NCBI GenBank assembly: GCA_016295795.1
Contig: JAEDKN010000006.1
Span: forward strand, 1 to 54,265
From: Bacilli bacterium
Lineage (GTDB): Bacteria > Bacillota_I > Bacilli_A > RF39 > UBA660
Reading direction: 5' to 3'
Length of the DNA stretch: 54,265 nt
A model generated the notes under the pieces. That model was not told where the DNA came from and ran no database searches. It saw only the letters and a list, made by a program, of their open reading frames with translations. Of this stretch, positions 1-8,345 are shown in pieces; the stretch's first letter is position 1, and every line of letters starts with the position of its first letter. A program made the translations under genes and the position numbers.

Positions 1-1
1 G

Positions 2-1117
2 TCAGATTCATCAATTGATTTCTCACAAATAAGTAGCGATACAAATGGAAAAGGATTATATTATACAAGTACAAATACTGAAAGAAATACTATCACATAT
101 TACTTTAGAGGAGATGTAGCTAACAACTATGTTAAGTTTGGAACACAAACTAAGGATACGTGTAGATACAATGGTAAAGATATAATGTACTTTTATACTA
201 GTTCAGAAGATACTGTTTTTGAAAACAATCCAACAGAAGAGCAATGTTTATCTACTAACGTATGTGCAAATTCTCTTTATTATGGAACATTTGTAGGAAT
301 GGATGAAGAGATTTGTACAGCTGTTGGAGGAACATCAACAGGTGAAAGCGCAACATTTACAGCAAATGTAACTGAAGATATACTATGGAGAGTAGTGAGA
401 ATAAATGAAGATGGAAGTACAAGATTAATTAGTGAAAACACTGTAGGAAGCAGTGCATTTAATACTAACTATAATGATAATGCATATGTAGGATATATGT
501 ATGGAACAGCAGGTTCAACAACATACGAAGCAACACATGCAAATACAAATGATAGTACAATAAAAACATATTTAGATAACTGGTATCAAGAAAACTTATT
601 AAGTTATACATCATATATGTCTGTTGATGCAGGGTTCTGTAATGATAGGAGCATGGCAACAACAGCAAATACTTGGGAAACTAATGATACAGCACTAGGA
701 TACGGAACGAACAATACAGAATATGGAGCTTCTAATAGGTGGGAAAATACAAATCAACCACAATTTGCCTGTCCTCAAACAAATGATTTGTTTACAACAA
801 GTACAAGTTCAAAAGGCAATAAGGCATTAACTTATCCAATAGGATTAATAACTGTAGATGAATTAATGTATGCGGGAATAGCTGATATTCGCGATGAAAT
901 AAATACAAGTTATGTTGCAAATAATATATTTTCTTGGACGATGTCGCCTTGGAATGGTGGATCTAGCGGTACTGTATGGGTTCTTCCTCCTATGGGTTAT
1001 TTAGGTGGAGGAAATATGGATGTTAGTTCTAGCGTTCGCCCAGTAATAAATCTTGCATCTTATGTAGAGATAACTTCAGGTGATGGAACCATTGATAATC
1101 CATACGTTGTAAAATAA
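2..1117 (+). CDS. Surface protein, C-terminal part (5' end outside window)
   Basis: The frame is open from base 2, so the ATG at 185 is probably internal and the gene starts upstream of the window. The visible 371 residues are rich in Thr, Ser, Asn and Tyr, with few Lys. The segment LWRVVRINEDGSTRL and the ending SVRPVINL...GTIDNPYVVK resemble secreted or cell-surface proteins found in many copies in AT-rich gut Bacilli. The N-terminal visible part (ISSDTNGKGLYYTS, then YYFRGDV.NNYVKFG) looks like the same type of repeat unit. No membrane anchor or LPXTG is seen at the C-terminus. Exact function is unknown; binding or adhesion is a guess. Confidence 0.7.
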   Translation, partial: SDSSIDFSQISSDTNGKGLYYTSTNTERNTITYYFRGDVANNYVKFGTQTKDTCRYNGKDIMYFYTSSEDTVFENNPTEEQCLSTNVCANSLYYGTFVGMDEEICTAVGGTSTGESATFTANVTEDILWRVVRINEDGSTRLISENTVGSSAFNTNYNDNAYVGYMYGTAGSTTYEATHANTNDSTIKTYLDNWYQENLLSYTSYMSVDAGFCNDRSMATTANTWETNDTALGYGTNNTEYGASNRWENTNQPQFACPQTNDLFTTSTSSKGNKALTYPIGLITVDELMYAGIADIRDEINTSYVANNIFSWTMSPWNGGSSGTVWVLPPMGYLGGGNMDVSSSVRPVINLASYVEITSGDGTIDNPYVVK

Positions 1118-1122
1118 ATAAG

Positions 1123-1148
1123 AAAAGCATGAAAATGCTTTTTCTTTT
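1123..1148 (+). terminator. Intrinsic terminator after the surface protein
   Basis: AAAAGCAT-GAAA-ATGCTTTT stem-loop (8 bp, GNRA-type tetraloop) running into TTTCTTTT, six bases after the stop codon. Confidence 0.85.
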
Positions 1149-1157
1149 GCTAAAAAG

Positions 1158-1186
1158 TTTAAAAAGGATCTAAGATATGCTAAAAT
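1158..1186 (+). promoter_or_regulatory. Probable promoter of the trhP genes, extended -10
   Basis: TGC-TAAAAT extended -10 at 1178-1186 with TTTAAA as a weak -35, spaced 17 bp. The first gene starts 22 bases after the -10. Confidence 0.5.
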
Positions 1187-1208
1187 ATGTAGTGAATTGA
1201 GGTGTGAT

Positions 1209-2075
1209 ATGAAGACACTTGTTAAAATAAATAAAAAAGAAAATATAAATTCATATATTTCTTTGTGTGATGGGTTTATTGTTGGACTTGAAGATTTTTC
1301 TATTGATTATGATGATACATTTAATATAGAAGAAATAGAGTCGCTTACAAAACTTAATAAAGAGATTTTTGTTGCGATAAATAAAAATATTTTTAACAGT
1401 GAATTAGACATACTTAAAGAAAAACTTTTTATGTTAGATAAATTAAAGATAAAAGGAATACTTTTTTACGATTTATCGATTTTATATATTAAAAAACATA
1501 ATAATTTAAATATTGATTTAGTATGGAATCAAACTCATATGGTAACTAATTATAATACTTGTAATTATTATTATGAAAAGGGTGTTAAGTATGGATTTAT
1601 TTCTGGAGAAATCACTAAGGATGAAATCTTAGAAATTAACAAGAAAAGCAATATGAATTTTCTTGTTACAATAGTGGCTCATCAAGTTATGTCTTGTTCT
1701 AGAAGATTGCTTCTTAGCAATTATTATAATAGCATCAATAAAAAATATGATGGGAGTCTAAAACAGATAAAAGAACACGACAAAACTTATTTAATAAAAG
1801 AAAACAAAGATGGTACTGTTATCAAAACTAGTGAAGTATTAAATGGTATCTCAATAATTCCTGAGCTCTTAGAAAATAATATTTCTTATATTGTTGTAGA
1901 TGAGTCTTATATTGAAAAAGAAAAAATTGAACAGACATTGAAATTAATTGAACAGATAAAAAGTGGTAGTAATAGGGAAAAATGTATTAATGATAGTTAT
2001 TCACTTTTAGGTGATAACACTTCTTTCTTATTCAAAAAAACTATCTATAAAGTTAAGAGGGAGGCACAAGAATGA
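1209..2075 (+). CDS. trhP1: U32 family protein, TrhP1/YrrN-like tRNA hydroxylation protein
   Basis: 288 residues. It looks like the shorter U32-family partner that in Bacillus (YrrN/TrhP1) acts with TrhP2 to hydroxylate uridine 34 of tRNAs to ho5U, using prephenate-dependent chemistry. The sequence shows a TIM-barrel-like pattern with the segment AHQVMSCSRRLLLSNYY, the shortened counterpart of the U32 signature. A TTG at 1197 is in frame, but the ATG at 1209 is preferred because GAGGTG sits just before it. The stop overlaps the next gene by 4 bp (ATGA), so the two are co-translated. The trhP pair followed by greA matches Bacillus gene order, which supports the call. Protease activity is not expected. 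Confidence 0.75.
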   Translation: MKTLVKINKKENINSYISLCDGFIVGLEDFSIDYDDTFNIEEIESLTKLNKEIFVAINKNIFNSELDILKEKLFMLDKLKIKGILFYDLSILYIKKHNNLNIDLVWNQTHMVTNYNTCNYYYEKGVKYGFISGEITKDEILEINKKSNMNFLVTIVAHQVMSCSRRLLLSNYYNSINKKYDGSLKQIKEHDKTYLIKENKDGTVIKTSEVLNGISIIPELLENNISYIVVDESYIEKEKIEQTLKLIEQIKSGSNREKCINDSYSLLGDNTSFLFKKTIYKVKREAQE

Positions 2076-3262
2076 AAAAAATAGAACTTTTGTCTCCAGC
2101 AGGAGATTTAGAACGATTAAAAGTAACTTTATTATATGGAGCTGATGCAGTCTATATTGGAGGAAGAGAATATAGCTTAAGAGCAAATGCTACAAACTTT
2201 TCTATAAATGAAATTAAAGAAGCTTGTGATTTTGCGCATTCACTAAATAAAAAAGTTTATTTGACTTTAAATATAGTTTTTCATAATGAGGACATAGAAG
2301 GAGTCGACGATTATATAAAAGAGGTAGTTGATGCTGGAATAGATGCTTTTATTGTTAGTGATCCATTTATAATAAGTCATATCAAAAATAATTATGATGT
2401 GGAAGTCCATCTTTCTACACAGGCTTCAACTACTAACATAGATAGTGTTTTATATTTTAAAGAAGAGGGAATAGATAGAGTTGTTTTAGCTCGTGAACTA
2501 TCTAAAGACGAGATTAAAGAAATAATAGATAAAACTAAAGTAGATATAGAAGTATTTATTCATGGAGCTATGTGTACATTTTATAGTGGTAGATGCGTTT
2601 TATCAAATTATTTAACAAATAGAGATTCAAATAGAGGTGGATGTAGTCAAGTATGTCGTTTTGCATTCAATATCGAAGATAATAATGATAAATTTACTAT
2701 GGCAACAAAAGATTTGAATATGTCAAAATATATAAAGGATTTAATAGAAATTGGAGTTTCTTCTTTAAAAGTAGAAGGAAGGATGCGTTCATTATATTAT
2801 CTGGCAACCGTTATTGGGACTTATAGAAAGATAATTGATGCATGTTATAATAACACTTTAACCGAAGAATATTTAAATAATCAAGTACAAATATTGAATA
2901 GAGTTGCGAATCGTGAAACTAGTACTCATTATTTCCTAAAACAAGCCGATTATACTGATCAATATTATACTGGTAGGCAGGAATTATCTAATCAAGATTA
3001 TCTCGGGCTTATTACTGGTTATGACAAAAAAAATAACATATTAACATTAGTAGAGAGAAACTATTTTGAAAAAGGTTGGGAAGTAGAAGTATTTACTCCA
3101 AAAGGTGATGTTATATCATTTAGTATAGATGAAGTGTATGATGAAGAGCTGAACCCAATTGGAGTTGCTAGGCATCCTGAAGAAGTAATCAAATTAAAAC
3201 TTGATACTACTTTAGAAATAGATGAATATTCAATGATGAGAATAAAGAATGGAGGAAATTAA
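2072..3262 (+). CDS. trhP2: U32 family protein, TrhP2/YrrO-like tRNA hydroxylation protein
   Basis: 396 residues. The U32 signature is clear at residues 159-177 (EVFIHGAMC..YSGRCVLS), followed by CSQVC at 191-195; these cysteines are typical of the YrrO/TrhP2/RlhA group, which hydroxylates RNA bases and probably carries an iron-sulfur cluster. The N-terminus starts with the characteristic ELLSPAGD. The C-terminal beta-domain (about 300-396) is present, so the gene is full length. It overlaps trhP1 by 4 bp and abuts the next gene. It is often annotated as a collagenase-like peptidase; the tRNA role fits better given the paired arrangement. Confidence 0.85.
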   Translation: MKKIELLSPAGDLERLKVTLLYGADAVYIGGREYSLRANATNFSINEIKEACDFAHSLNKKVYLTLNIVFHNEDIEGVDDYIKEVVDAGIDAFIVSDPFIISHIKNNYDVEVHLSTQASTTNIDSVLYFKEEGIDRVVLARELSKDEIKEIIDKTKVDIEVFIHGAMCTFYSGRCVLSNYLTNRDSNRGGCSQVCRFAFNIEDNNDKFTMATKDLNMSKYIKDLIEIGVSSLKVEGRMRSLYYLATVIGTYRKIIDACYNNTLTEEYLNNQVQILNRVANRETSTHYFLKQADYTDQYYTGRQELSNQDYLGLITGYDKKNNILTLVERNYFEKGWEVEVFTPKGDVISFSIDEVYDEELNPIGVARHPEEVIKLKLDTTLEIDEYSMMRIKNGGN

Positions 3263-3715
3263 ATGTATTATAAGTTAAAATTAAGAGAGGAATGGCATTA
3301 TAGAAAAAGACTATTTTATAAGCCAAATCTAATTGAAACGACAAATTTAAGAGTTTTTAGAGATAATGTGGTTGATGAAATTATTGCTGATGTAGATGTT
3401 GAAAACTCATATGATTTATATGCTAGAGAATTAGTAACTGGATATAAGTTTCCAATTATTCCACCGTTAGATGCTGAAAAGGTAAAAGACTATTTTAGTA
3501 TTGATGAAGAAGAATATGAAGATATTGTATTCGATTTTTATAAAAAAAGGCATATTAAAAAATATGGTAGAGTATTATGGGTAGATCGTAATGATATCAA
3601 ACCTGATAATATTATTTCTTCTTCAGAGATGGATGAATACATTAATTCTTTTGATTTAAATGAACATGTATTTAAATCTGAGTTTGAAGGAAAAAGATTA
3701 ATAAAGAGGTTATAG
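3263..3715 (+). CDS. Conserved hypothetical protein in the trhP operon
   Basis: 150 residues, acidic in the middle and basic at both ends, no membrane segment, signal peptide or Cys. The ATG follows the trhP2 stop directly, with GGAGG inside the trhP2 end as the ribosome site, so translation is coupled. The sequence contains a run rich in Tyr, Asp and Glu (residues 78-92) and an ending EFEGKRLIKRL. I do not recognise a family. Its place between trhP2 and an HD-domain gene suggests a house-keeping role in the same lineage rather than recent acquisition. Confidence 0.75.
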   Translation: MYYKLKLREEWHYRKRLFYKPNLIETTNLRVFRDNVVDEIIADVDVENSYDLYARELVTGYKFPIIPPLDAEKVKDYFSIDEEEYEDIVFDFYKKRHIKKYGRVLWVDRNDIKPDNIISSSEMDEYINSFDLNEHVFKSEFEGKRLIKRL

Positions 3716-3716
3716 T

Positions 3717-4808
3717 ATGAATAATAATTTATCAAAATATGCTTGTAAGAATAGCGATTTTATAAGATTAGAAGAAGAAAAAGAAGATGTTCGTCCACCT
3801 TTCTTTCATGATACAGATAGAATAATTTACTCGTTATCATTTACTCGTTATATAGATAAGACTCAAGTTTTTTCATTTCAGGATAATGACCATATAACTA
3901 AGAGAATAACACACGTTATAATGGTTAGTAAAATAGCTAGAACTATTGGAAGACTGCTTAATCTTAATGAAGATTTAATAGAAGCAATTGCTCTTGGGCA
4001 TGATGTTGGTCATTGTCCTATTGGGCATGTTGGAGAATCATTCTTAAATAAGATTGCTAGGGAAAAATTAAATGAAGCATTTATGCATAATATTCAAAGC
4101 GTTAGGAATTATATTACTTTAGAAAATGGTGGTAAAGGTCTAAATTTGACAATACAAGTATTAGACGGAATTATGTGTCATAATGGGGAAACTTTGAATA
4201 ATATATATAGTCCTGTAAAAAAGACTAAAGAGGAATTTTTAAACGAATATAAAAAAGCTTTAAAAGATAATAGAGTATCACTTAGTATGCATCCAATGAC
4301 TTTAGAAGGATGTGTAGTAAGACTTAGTGATGTTATAGCATATATTGGAAGAGATATAGAAGATGCAATTAATTTAGGAGTTGTAAAAAGAGATGAGATT
4401 CCTACTCATATAGTAGAAGTATTAGGTAATAATAATAGGGAAATTATAAATACAATAATTTTAGATGTAGTAGAAAATAGTAAAGATATGCCTTATATAA
4501 AAATGAGTGATACGGTTTATAATGCACTTGAGGAATTGAAAAGATTTAATTATAAAAATATTTATTATAAAGCAAATTCTTTTGAAGAAAGGGAATATTA
4601 TAATAAAGCATTTAATACTTTGTATAGTAAATATATAGATGATTTAAATAACGAAGATAAATCAAGTAGTATATATCAAGTGTTTTTGAATAATATGAAT
4701 ATGGACTATATAAATAATACGAAAAAGGAAAGGATTGTCATAGATTTTATCGCAGGAATGACAGATGGTTTCTTTATAGAACAGTATAATAGATGCAACA
4801 AGTGTTAA
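3717..4808 (+). CDS. HD-domain dNTP triphosphohydrolase-like protein
   Basis: 363 residues. The metal-binding HD pattern is visible: H66 (KRITHVIMV), HD at 95-96 in GHDVGHCPIGHVGE, and a later Asp in LSDVIAYIGRDIED. The N-terminal KTQVF...D.ITKRITH block and the HD..H...GH.GE block are characteristic of dGTP triphosphohydrolases (Dgt family), which remove triphosphate from dNTPs and so affect nucleotide pools. It begins one base after the upstream stop. The exact substrate cannot be read from sequence; another HD phosphohydrolase activity is possible. Confidence 0.8.
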   Translation: MNNNLSKYACKNSDFIRLEEEKEDVRPPFFHDTDRIIYSLSFTRYIDKTQVFSFQDNDHITKRITHVIMVSKIARTIGRLLNLNEDLIEAIALGHDVGHCPIGHVGESFLNKIAREKLNEAFMHNIQSVRNYITLENGGKGLNLTIQVLDGIMCHNGETLNNIYSPVKKTKEEFLNEYKKALKDNRVSLSMHPMTLEGCVVRLSDVIAYIGRDIEDAINLGVVKRDEIPTHIVEVLGNNNREIINTIILDVVENSKDMPYIKMSDTVYNALEELKRFNYKNIYYKANSFEEREYYNKAFNTLYSKYIDDLNNEDKSSSIYQVFLNNMNMDYINNTKKERIVIDFIAGMTDGFFIEQYNRCNKC

Positions 4809-4818
4809 CAAAAAAATA

Positions 4819-4847
4819 TTGACAAATTGTTATTTTTGTAGTATCAT
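4819..4847 (+). promoter_or_regulatory. Sigma-A promoter of greA
   Basis: TTGACA at 4819-4824, 17-bp spacer, TATCAT at 4842-4847. The perfect -35 box shows that an in-frame TTG at 4819 is not a start codon. Confidence 0.85.
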
Positions 4848-4878
4848 GGTGGGGATATCACGAAAGAGGTGTTGTTGT

Positions 4879-5349
4879 ATGAAAGAAAAGAAAATTTACT
4901 TAACTCAAGAAGGTTATGAAGAACTAAAATCTGAGTTAGATCAATTAATAAATGTTAAACGTCCTGAAAATATTCAAGCAATCAAAGAAGCTAGAGCATT
5001 AGGAGATTTGTCAGAAAATGCGGATTATGATGCGGCTAAAAATGATCAAGCTGAAATCGAAGGTAGAATAAAGAAAATAGAGAAAATGTTAGAAAATGTA
5101 GAAATAATAGAGAAAGCTGCATGTGATAAGGTGTCTCTTGGTACTACTGTTTCAATAAGATATGTTGATGATGAAGATGAGACAGATGAATACAAAATAG
5201 TAGGAAGTCAAGAAGCAGATCCTTTTCAAAGTAAAATATCTAATGAAAGTCCAATTGCTAGAGCTATTATGAATAAAAAAGTTGGGGACATAGTAGATGT
5301 AGAAAGTCCTAATGGAGTTTATCAAATAGAAATAATTGAGATTAAATAA
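4879..5349 (+). CDS. greA: Transcription elongation factor GreA
   Basis: 156 residues, the usual GreA length. GreA enters the secondary channel of stalled RNA polymerase and stimulates cleavage of backtracked RNA. Visible features are YLTQEGYEELKSEL, the coiled-coil tip segment ARALGDLSENADYDAAK with its acidic residues, and the C-terminal FKBP-like domain with SPIARAIMNKKVGD. The ATG at 4879 is chosen because GAGGTG lies 7 bases before it and a promoter occupies 4819-4847. It is a single-gene unit bounded by its own promoter and terminator. Confidence 0.97.
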   Translation: MKEKKIYLTQEGYEELKSELDQLINVKRPENIQAIKEARALGDLSENADYDAAKNDQAEIEGRIKKIEKMLENVEIIEKAACDKVSLGTTVSIRYVDDEDETDEYKIVGSQEADPFQSKISNESPIARAIMNKKVGDIVDVESPNGVYQIEIIEIK

Positions 5350-5350
5350 G

Positions 5351-5373
5351 AAGACTTATAGTCTTTTTATTTT
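5351..5373 (+). terminator. Terminator of greA
   Basis: AAGACT-TAT-AGTCTT stem followed by TTTTTATTTT, right after the greA stop codon. Confidence 0.8.
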
Positions 5374-5406
5374 ATTTATGATATTATACTGATGTTGGTG
5401 ATTTAA

Positions 5407-6528
5407 ATGAAAGTAAAATATAATTTATTACATAAAGAGAAAGATACTATGGCTCGTTATGGAACTCTTGAAACTAATCACGGAATATATGAGACCCCAA
5501 TGTTTATGCCTGTTGGAACAAAAGCAAATGTTAAACTTTTGACTCCGGAGGAATTATATAGTTGTAAGTGTGGGATAATATTATCTAACACATATCATTT
5601 ATGGCTTCGCCCTGGGGCTGATTTGATAGATAAAGCTGGAGGTCTTCATAAATTTATGAATTATAAAGGTCCTATTCTTACAGATAGTGGTGGATTTCAG
5701 GTTTTTTCATTAGCTAAGCCTAAGGATATTACAGAAGAAGGTGTGCATTTTAAGAGTCATATTGATGGATCAAAACTTTTTTTAACTCCTGAATTATCAA
5801 TTGAGATTCAAAATAAGTTAGATAGTGATATTGCTATGAGTTTTGATGAATGTCCTCCTTATCCAGTTACTCATGAATATATGGAAAAGAGCATTGAAAG
5901 AACTCTAAGATGGGCTAGAAGAGGAAAAGAAGTACATTCAAATGAAAATCAAAGTTTATTTGGAATAGTGCAGGGTGGAGAATTTGAAGATCTAAGAAAA
6001 AGAAGTGCTATTGAAACAGTTAAAATGAACTTTGATGGATATTCTATTGGCGGAACTAGTGTTGGAGAAGATAAAGATACTATGTATAAAATGATAGAAT
6101 ATTCAACTCCATATTTACCTGATGATAAAGTAAGATATTTAATGGGAGTAGGAGATCCTGTTGATATAATAGAAGGAGTAATAAGGGGAGTAGATTTATT
6201 TGATTGTGTTTTGTCTACAAGAATTGCTAGACATGGTAATGCTTTTACAAGAAATGGAAAAATAAACTTGAGAAATCTAAAATTTAGGGAAGATTTTACA
6301 CCTATAGAAAAAGATTGTGATTGTTATACTTGTAAAAATTTTACTAAGGCTTATATTCGTCACCTAATTACTGCTGATGAACTTCTTGGGGGAAGACTTT
6401 TATCTATTCATAATACTAGATTTCTAATTAAACTTACTGAGGATATAAGACAAGCTATAAAAGAAGATAGATTATTAGAATTTAGAAAAGAGTTTTTGAA
6501 TAAATATAAATCAAAGGCAGGTAATTAG
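5407..6528 (+). CDS. tgt: Queuine/preQ1 tRNA-guanine transglycosylase
   Basis: 373 residues, full length. Tgt swaps guanine 34 for preQ1 in tRNAs with GUN anticodons (Asn, Asp, His, Tyr). Seen: DSGGFQVFSL with base-binding Asp93, the nucleophile Asp266 in GVDLFDCVLSTR, and a zinc site C304-x-C306-xx-C309 with H335. No preQ1 synthesis genes (queC/D/E/F) are in the window, so preQ1 may be salvaged or made elsewhere. It is followed after one base by a TSCPD-domain gene. The tRNA-Asn at 40698 would be one of its substrates. Confidence 0.97.
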   Translation: MKVKYNLLHKEKDTMARYGTLETNHGIYETPMFMPVGTKANVKLLTPEELYSCKCGIILSNTYHLWLRPGADLIDKAGGLHKFMNYKGPILTDSGGFQVFSLAKPKDITEEGVHFKSHIDGSKLFLTPELSIEIQNKLDSDIAMSFDECPPYPVTHEYMEKSIERTLRWARRGKEVHSNENQSLFGIVQGGEFEDLRKRSAIETVKMNFDGYSIGGTSVGEDKDTMYKMIEYSTPYLPDDKVRYLMGVGDPVDIIEGVIRGVDLFDCVLSTRIARHGNAFTRNGKINLRNLKFREDFTPIEKDCDCYTCKNFTKAYIRHLITADELLGGRLLSIHNTRFLIKLTEDIRQAIKEDRLLEFRKEFLNKYKSKAGN

Positions 6529-6529
6529 A

Positions 6530-6787
6530 ATGAACGAATTTATTTATAACCCTATAGGTGTATGTTCTAGAGAAATGAAATTTATAATAGAAAACGACAT
6601 TATAAGAGATATAAAAATAATAGGTGGATGTCCTGGATATTCAAAAGGACTTACAAGATTACTTATTGGAATGAATATAGATGAAGTAATAACTAAATTA
6701 AAAGGAACAAAATGCGGGATGAAAGCTACTTCTTGTCCAGAACAGATTGCACTCGCACTAGAAAACTATAAAAAAATCAAAGTTTAA
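6530..6787 (+). CDS. TSCPD domain protein (TIGR03905-like)
   Basis: 85 residues. The tail ATSCPEQIALAL is the TSCPD motif, and three further cysteines (GVCS, GGCPG, TKCG) suggest metal or thiol chemistry. The domain is otherwise found at the C-terminus of B12-dependent ribonucleotide reductases, where it is thought to help redox cycling; small free-standing copies are common in Clostridia and Bacilli with unknown function. It follows tgt by one base. Its last 4 bp overlap the convergent gene. Confidence 0.8.
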   Translation: MNEFIYNPIGVCSREMKFIIENDIIRDIKIIGGCPGYSKGLTRLLIGMNIDEVITKLKGTKCGMKATSCPEQIALALENYKKIKV

Positions 6788-6807
6788 TTCTCAGACTTTG
6801 ATTTTTT
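6771..6807. terminator. Bidirectional terminator shared by convergent genes
   Basis: 13-bp perfect stem (AAAAAATCAAAGT / ACTTTGATTTTTT) with an 11-base loop that contains both stop codons. Flanking A and T runs let it work on either strand. Confidence 0.85.
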
Positions 6808-7152
6808 ATTTATTCCAATAATGCTACCAAATATACTAGATATTAAAATTATTAAATAATATATTATTCTTTCTAAATTTATGTTTTTATCAAATCCTAA
6901 ATAACTTAATAAAAACAAAATAAATATTACTATAACTCCAATTTTAATTCCTTCTAGATATCCTTTGTTAGAACTTTGTTTACCTAGAAATATACCACCT
7001 ATAAGCATAGAAACTATAATCGCTATAAGTTTAAAATATTTTAATGCACTTCCTAATAGATTAAAATAACTTAGACTAGATATTAATAAAGTAAATATAA
7101 GAATACTTATGAATATATACAAAAGACTTTTTAAATATTTAATTATAAACAT
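6784..7152 (-). CDS. TIGR04086 family small membrane protein
   Basis: 122 residues with four hydrophobic segments (about 8-28, 38-56, 66-85, 93-113) and a charged C-terminus. Fold and length match the TIGR04086/YrzE group, which in Bacillus lies near tgt and yajC; the same neighbourhood is seen here with tgt. GKQSSNKGYLEGI between the second and third segments is a typical feature. Function unknown; located in the cytoplasmic membrane. Confidence 0.7.
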   Translation of the reverse strand: MFIIKYLKSLLYIFISILIFTLLISSLSYFNLLGSALKYFKLIAIIVSMLIGGIFLGKQSSNKGYLEGIKIGVIVIFILFLLSYLGFDKNINLERIIYYLIILISSIFGSIIGINKKSKSEN

Positions 7153-7229
7153 ATTTTCAACTCCTATTAAAACCTATGTTTTGAATAAAAAAATATACAT
7201 TAATTCATAATAGTTATAGGAGGCTTGCT

Positions 7230-7877
7230 ATGGACTATTTTATTGTAATGTATAGGACATTACTTTTTTATATTATTATTACAGTTATATATCGTTTTAT
7301 GGGAAAAAGGGAAATAGGACAACTTGGTATAGTTGATCTTATTGTATCTATTTTAATTGCTGAACTTGCAGCGATCTCTATAGATAAAAGGGAAGAAAGC
7401 ATTTTTCTTTCTATATTTCCTATTTTACTTTTAGTTGGAATTCAAATAGTTATGTCATTTATTTCTCTTAAAAGTTCAAAAATAAGAAATATATTTGATG
7501 GTAATCCTTCTGTGATAATAAATGATGGCAACTTAAATTTTAATGAAATGGTAAAACAAAGATATAATTTGGAAGATTTATTAACACAGTTAAGAGAGAA
7601 GAACATTAGAAGTATAGAAGAGGTTGATTACGCTGTTTTAGAAACTAGTGGAAAGTTATCTGTTTTTAAAAAGGATTCTAAAGAATATGGTCAATATCCA
7701 TTACCATTGATATTAGATGGAGTAATAGATGAAGATACTCTAAGACAAATAAATAAGAATAGAAAATGGGTCTATTCTGTATTAAAGAAAGATAATGTTA
7801 AATTAGAAGATGTATTCTACGCTTTTTATAGAAAGGATAAATTATATATTATAAAGGATAATGATTTAAGAAAATAA
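7230..7877 (+). CDS. DUF421 (YetF/YcaP-like) membrane protein
   Basis: 215 residues. Three N-terminal membrane segments (about 5-25, 35-50, 60-77) precede a soluble C-terminal region of about 130 residues. YRFMGKREIGQLGIVDLIVSI is the hallmark of the DUF421/YetF family, with the conserved cytoplasmic part (VDYAVLETSGKLSVF). Some Bacillus members lie in sporulation regulons, but that cannot be judged here. A good ribosome site (AGGAGG) is present. Function of the family is poorly known. Confidence 0.85.
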   Translation: MDYFIVMYRTLLFYIIITVIYRFMGKREIGQLGIVDLIVSILIAELAAISIDKREESIFLSIFPILLLVGIQIVMSFISLKSSKIRNIFDGNPSVIINDGNLNFNEMVKQRYNLEDLLTQLREKNIRSIEEVDYAVLETSGKLSVFKKDSKEYGQYPLPLILDGVIDEDTLRQINKNRKWVYSVLKKDNVKLEDVFYAFYRKDKLYIIKDNDLRK

Positions 7878-7938
7878 AAGTGTGCTTTTTCTTTATTACT
7901 GTGATAATATATTGTTATAAGGTAGGTAGAAGATTAAT

Positions 7939-8334
7939 ATGGAAAAAGAAGAATTGTTTTATTATATAGCTAAATCATGGAGTAGAGATACTTGTTATCC
8001 TTTGTGTAAAGAAAATTGGAACATTGATAATCCATCTCTAGGGCAATGTGCAGTTACATCGCTTGTAGTAAATGATTTTTTAGGCGGAAAAATTATGAGA
8101 TGTATGTGTGGTGATACGAGTCATTATTATAATGTTGTGAATGGTGAAATAATAGATTTTACTGTAGAACAATTTGGAGGTAAAATTCCTGAATATTATA
8201 ATAGTGAGGAAAAAAATAGAAATGATTTGTTAGAAAACAAAAACACTGCTTTTAGATATTTTTTATTATTAGAAAATGTAAAGAACAAAACCTCAGAACA
8301 AAAAAGTAATGTAAAGAAAAAGATATATAAGTAG
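7939..8334 (+). CDS. YunG-like protein
   Basis: 131 residues. The pattern SWSRDTCYP...W...NPSLGQCAVTSLVV followed by HYYN...IIDFTVEQF resembles Bacillus YunG: a Cys in GQCAVT, a His and an Asp arranged like a papain-like or transglutaminase-like small fold. The catalytic idea is inference. The C-terminus is Lys-rich. It precedes the putative metallopeptidase by 11 bases, so the two may be co-transcribed. Confidence 0.6.
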   Translation: MEKEELFYYIAKSWSRDTCYPLCKENWNIDNPSLGQCAVTSLVVNDFLGGKIMRCMCGDTSHYYNVVNGEIIDFTVEQFGGKIPEYYNSEEKNRNDLLENKNTAFRYFLLLENVKNKTSEQKSNVKKKIYK

Positions 8335-8345
8335 AGGGTATTTAA

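Noticed and set aside
1197..1208. TTG start for the TrhP1-like gene
   Set aside because: It lies in the ribosome-site region; GAGGTG precedes the ATG at 1209 with usable spacing and the added residues are not family-like.
4819..4878. N-terminal extension of GreA from the TTG at 4819
   Set aside because: The TTG is the -35 box of a consensus promoter and the ATG at 4879 has the ribosome site.
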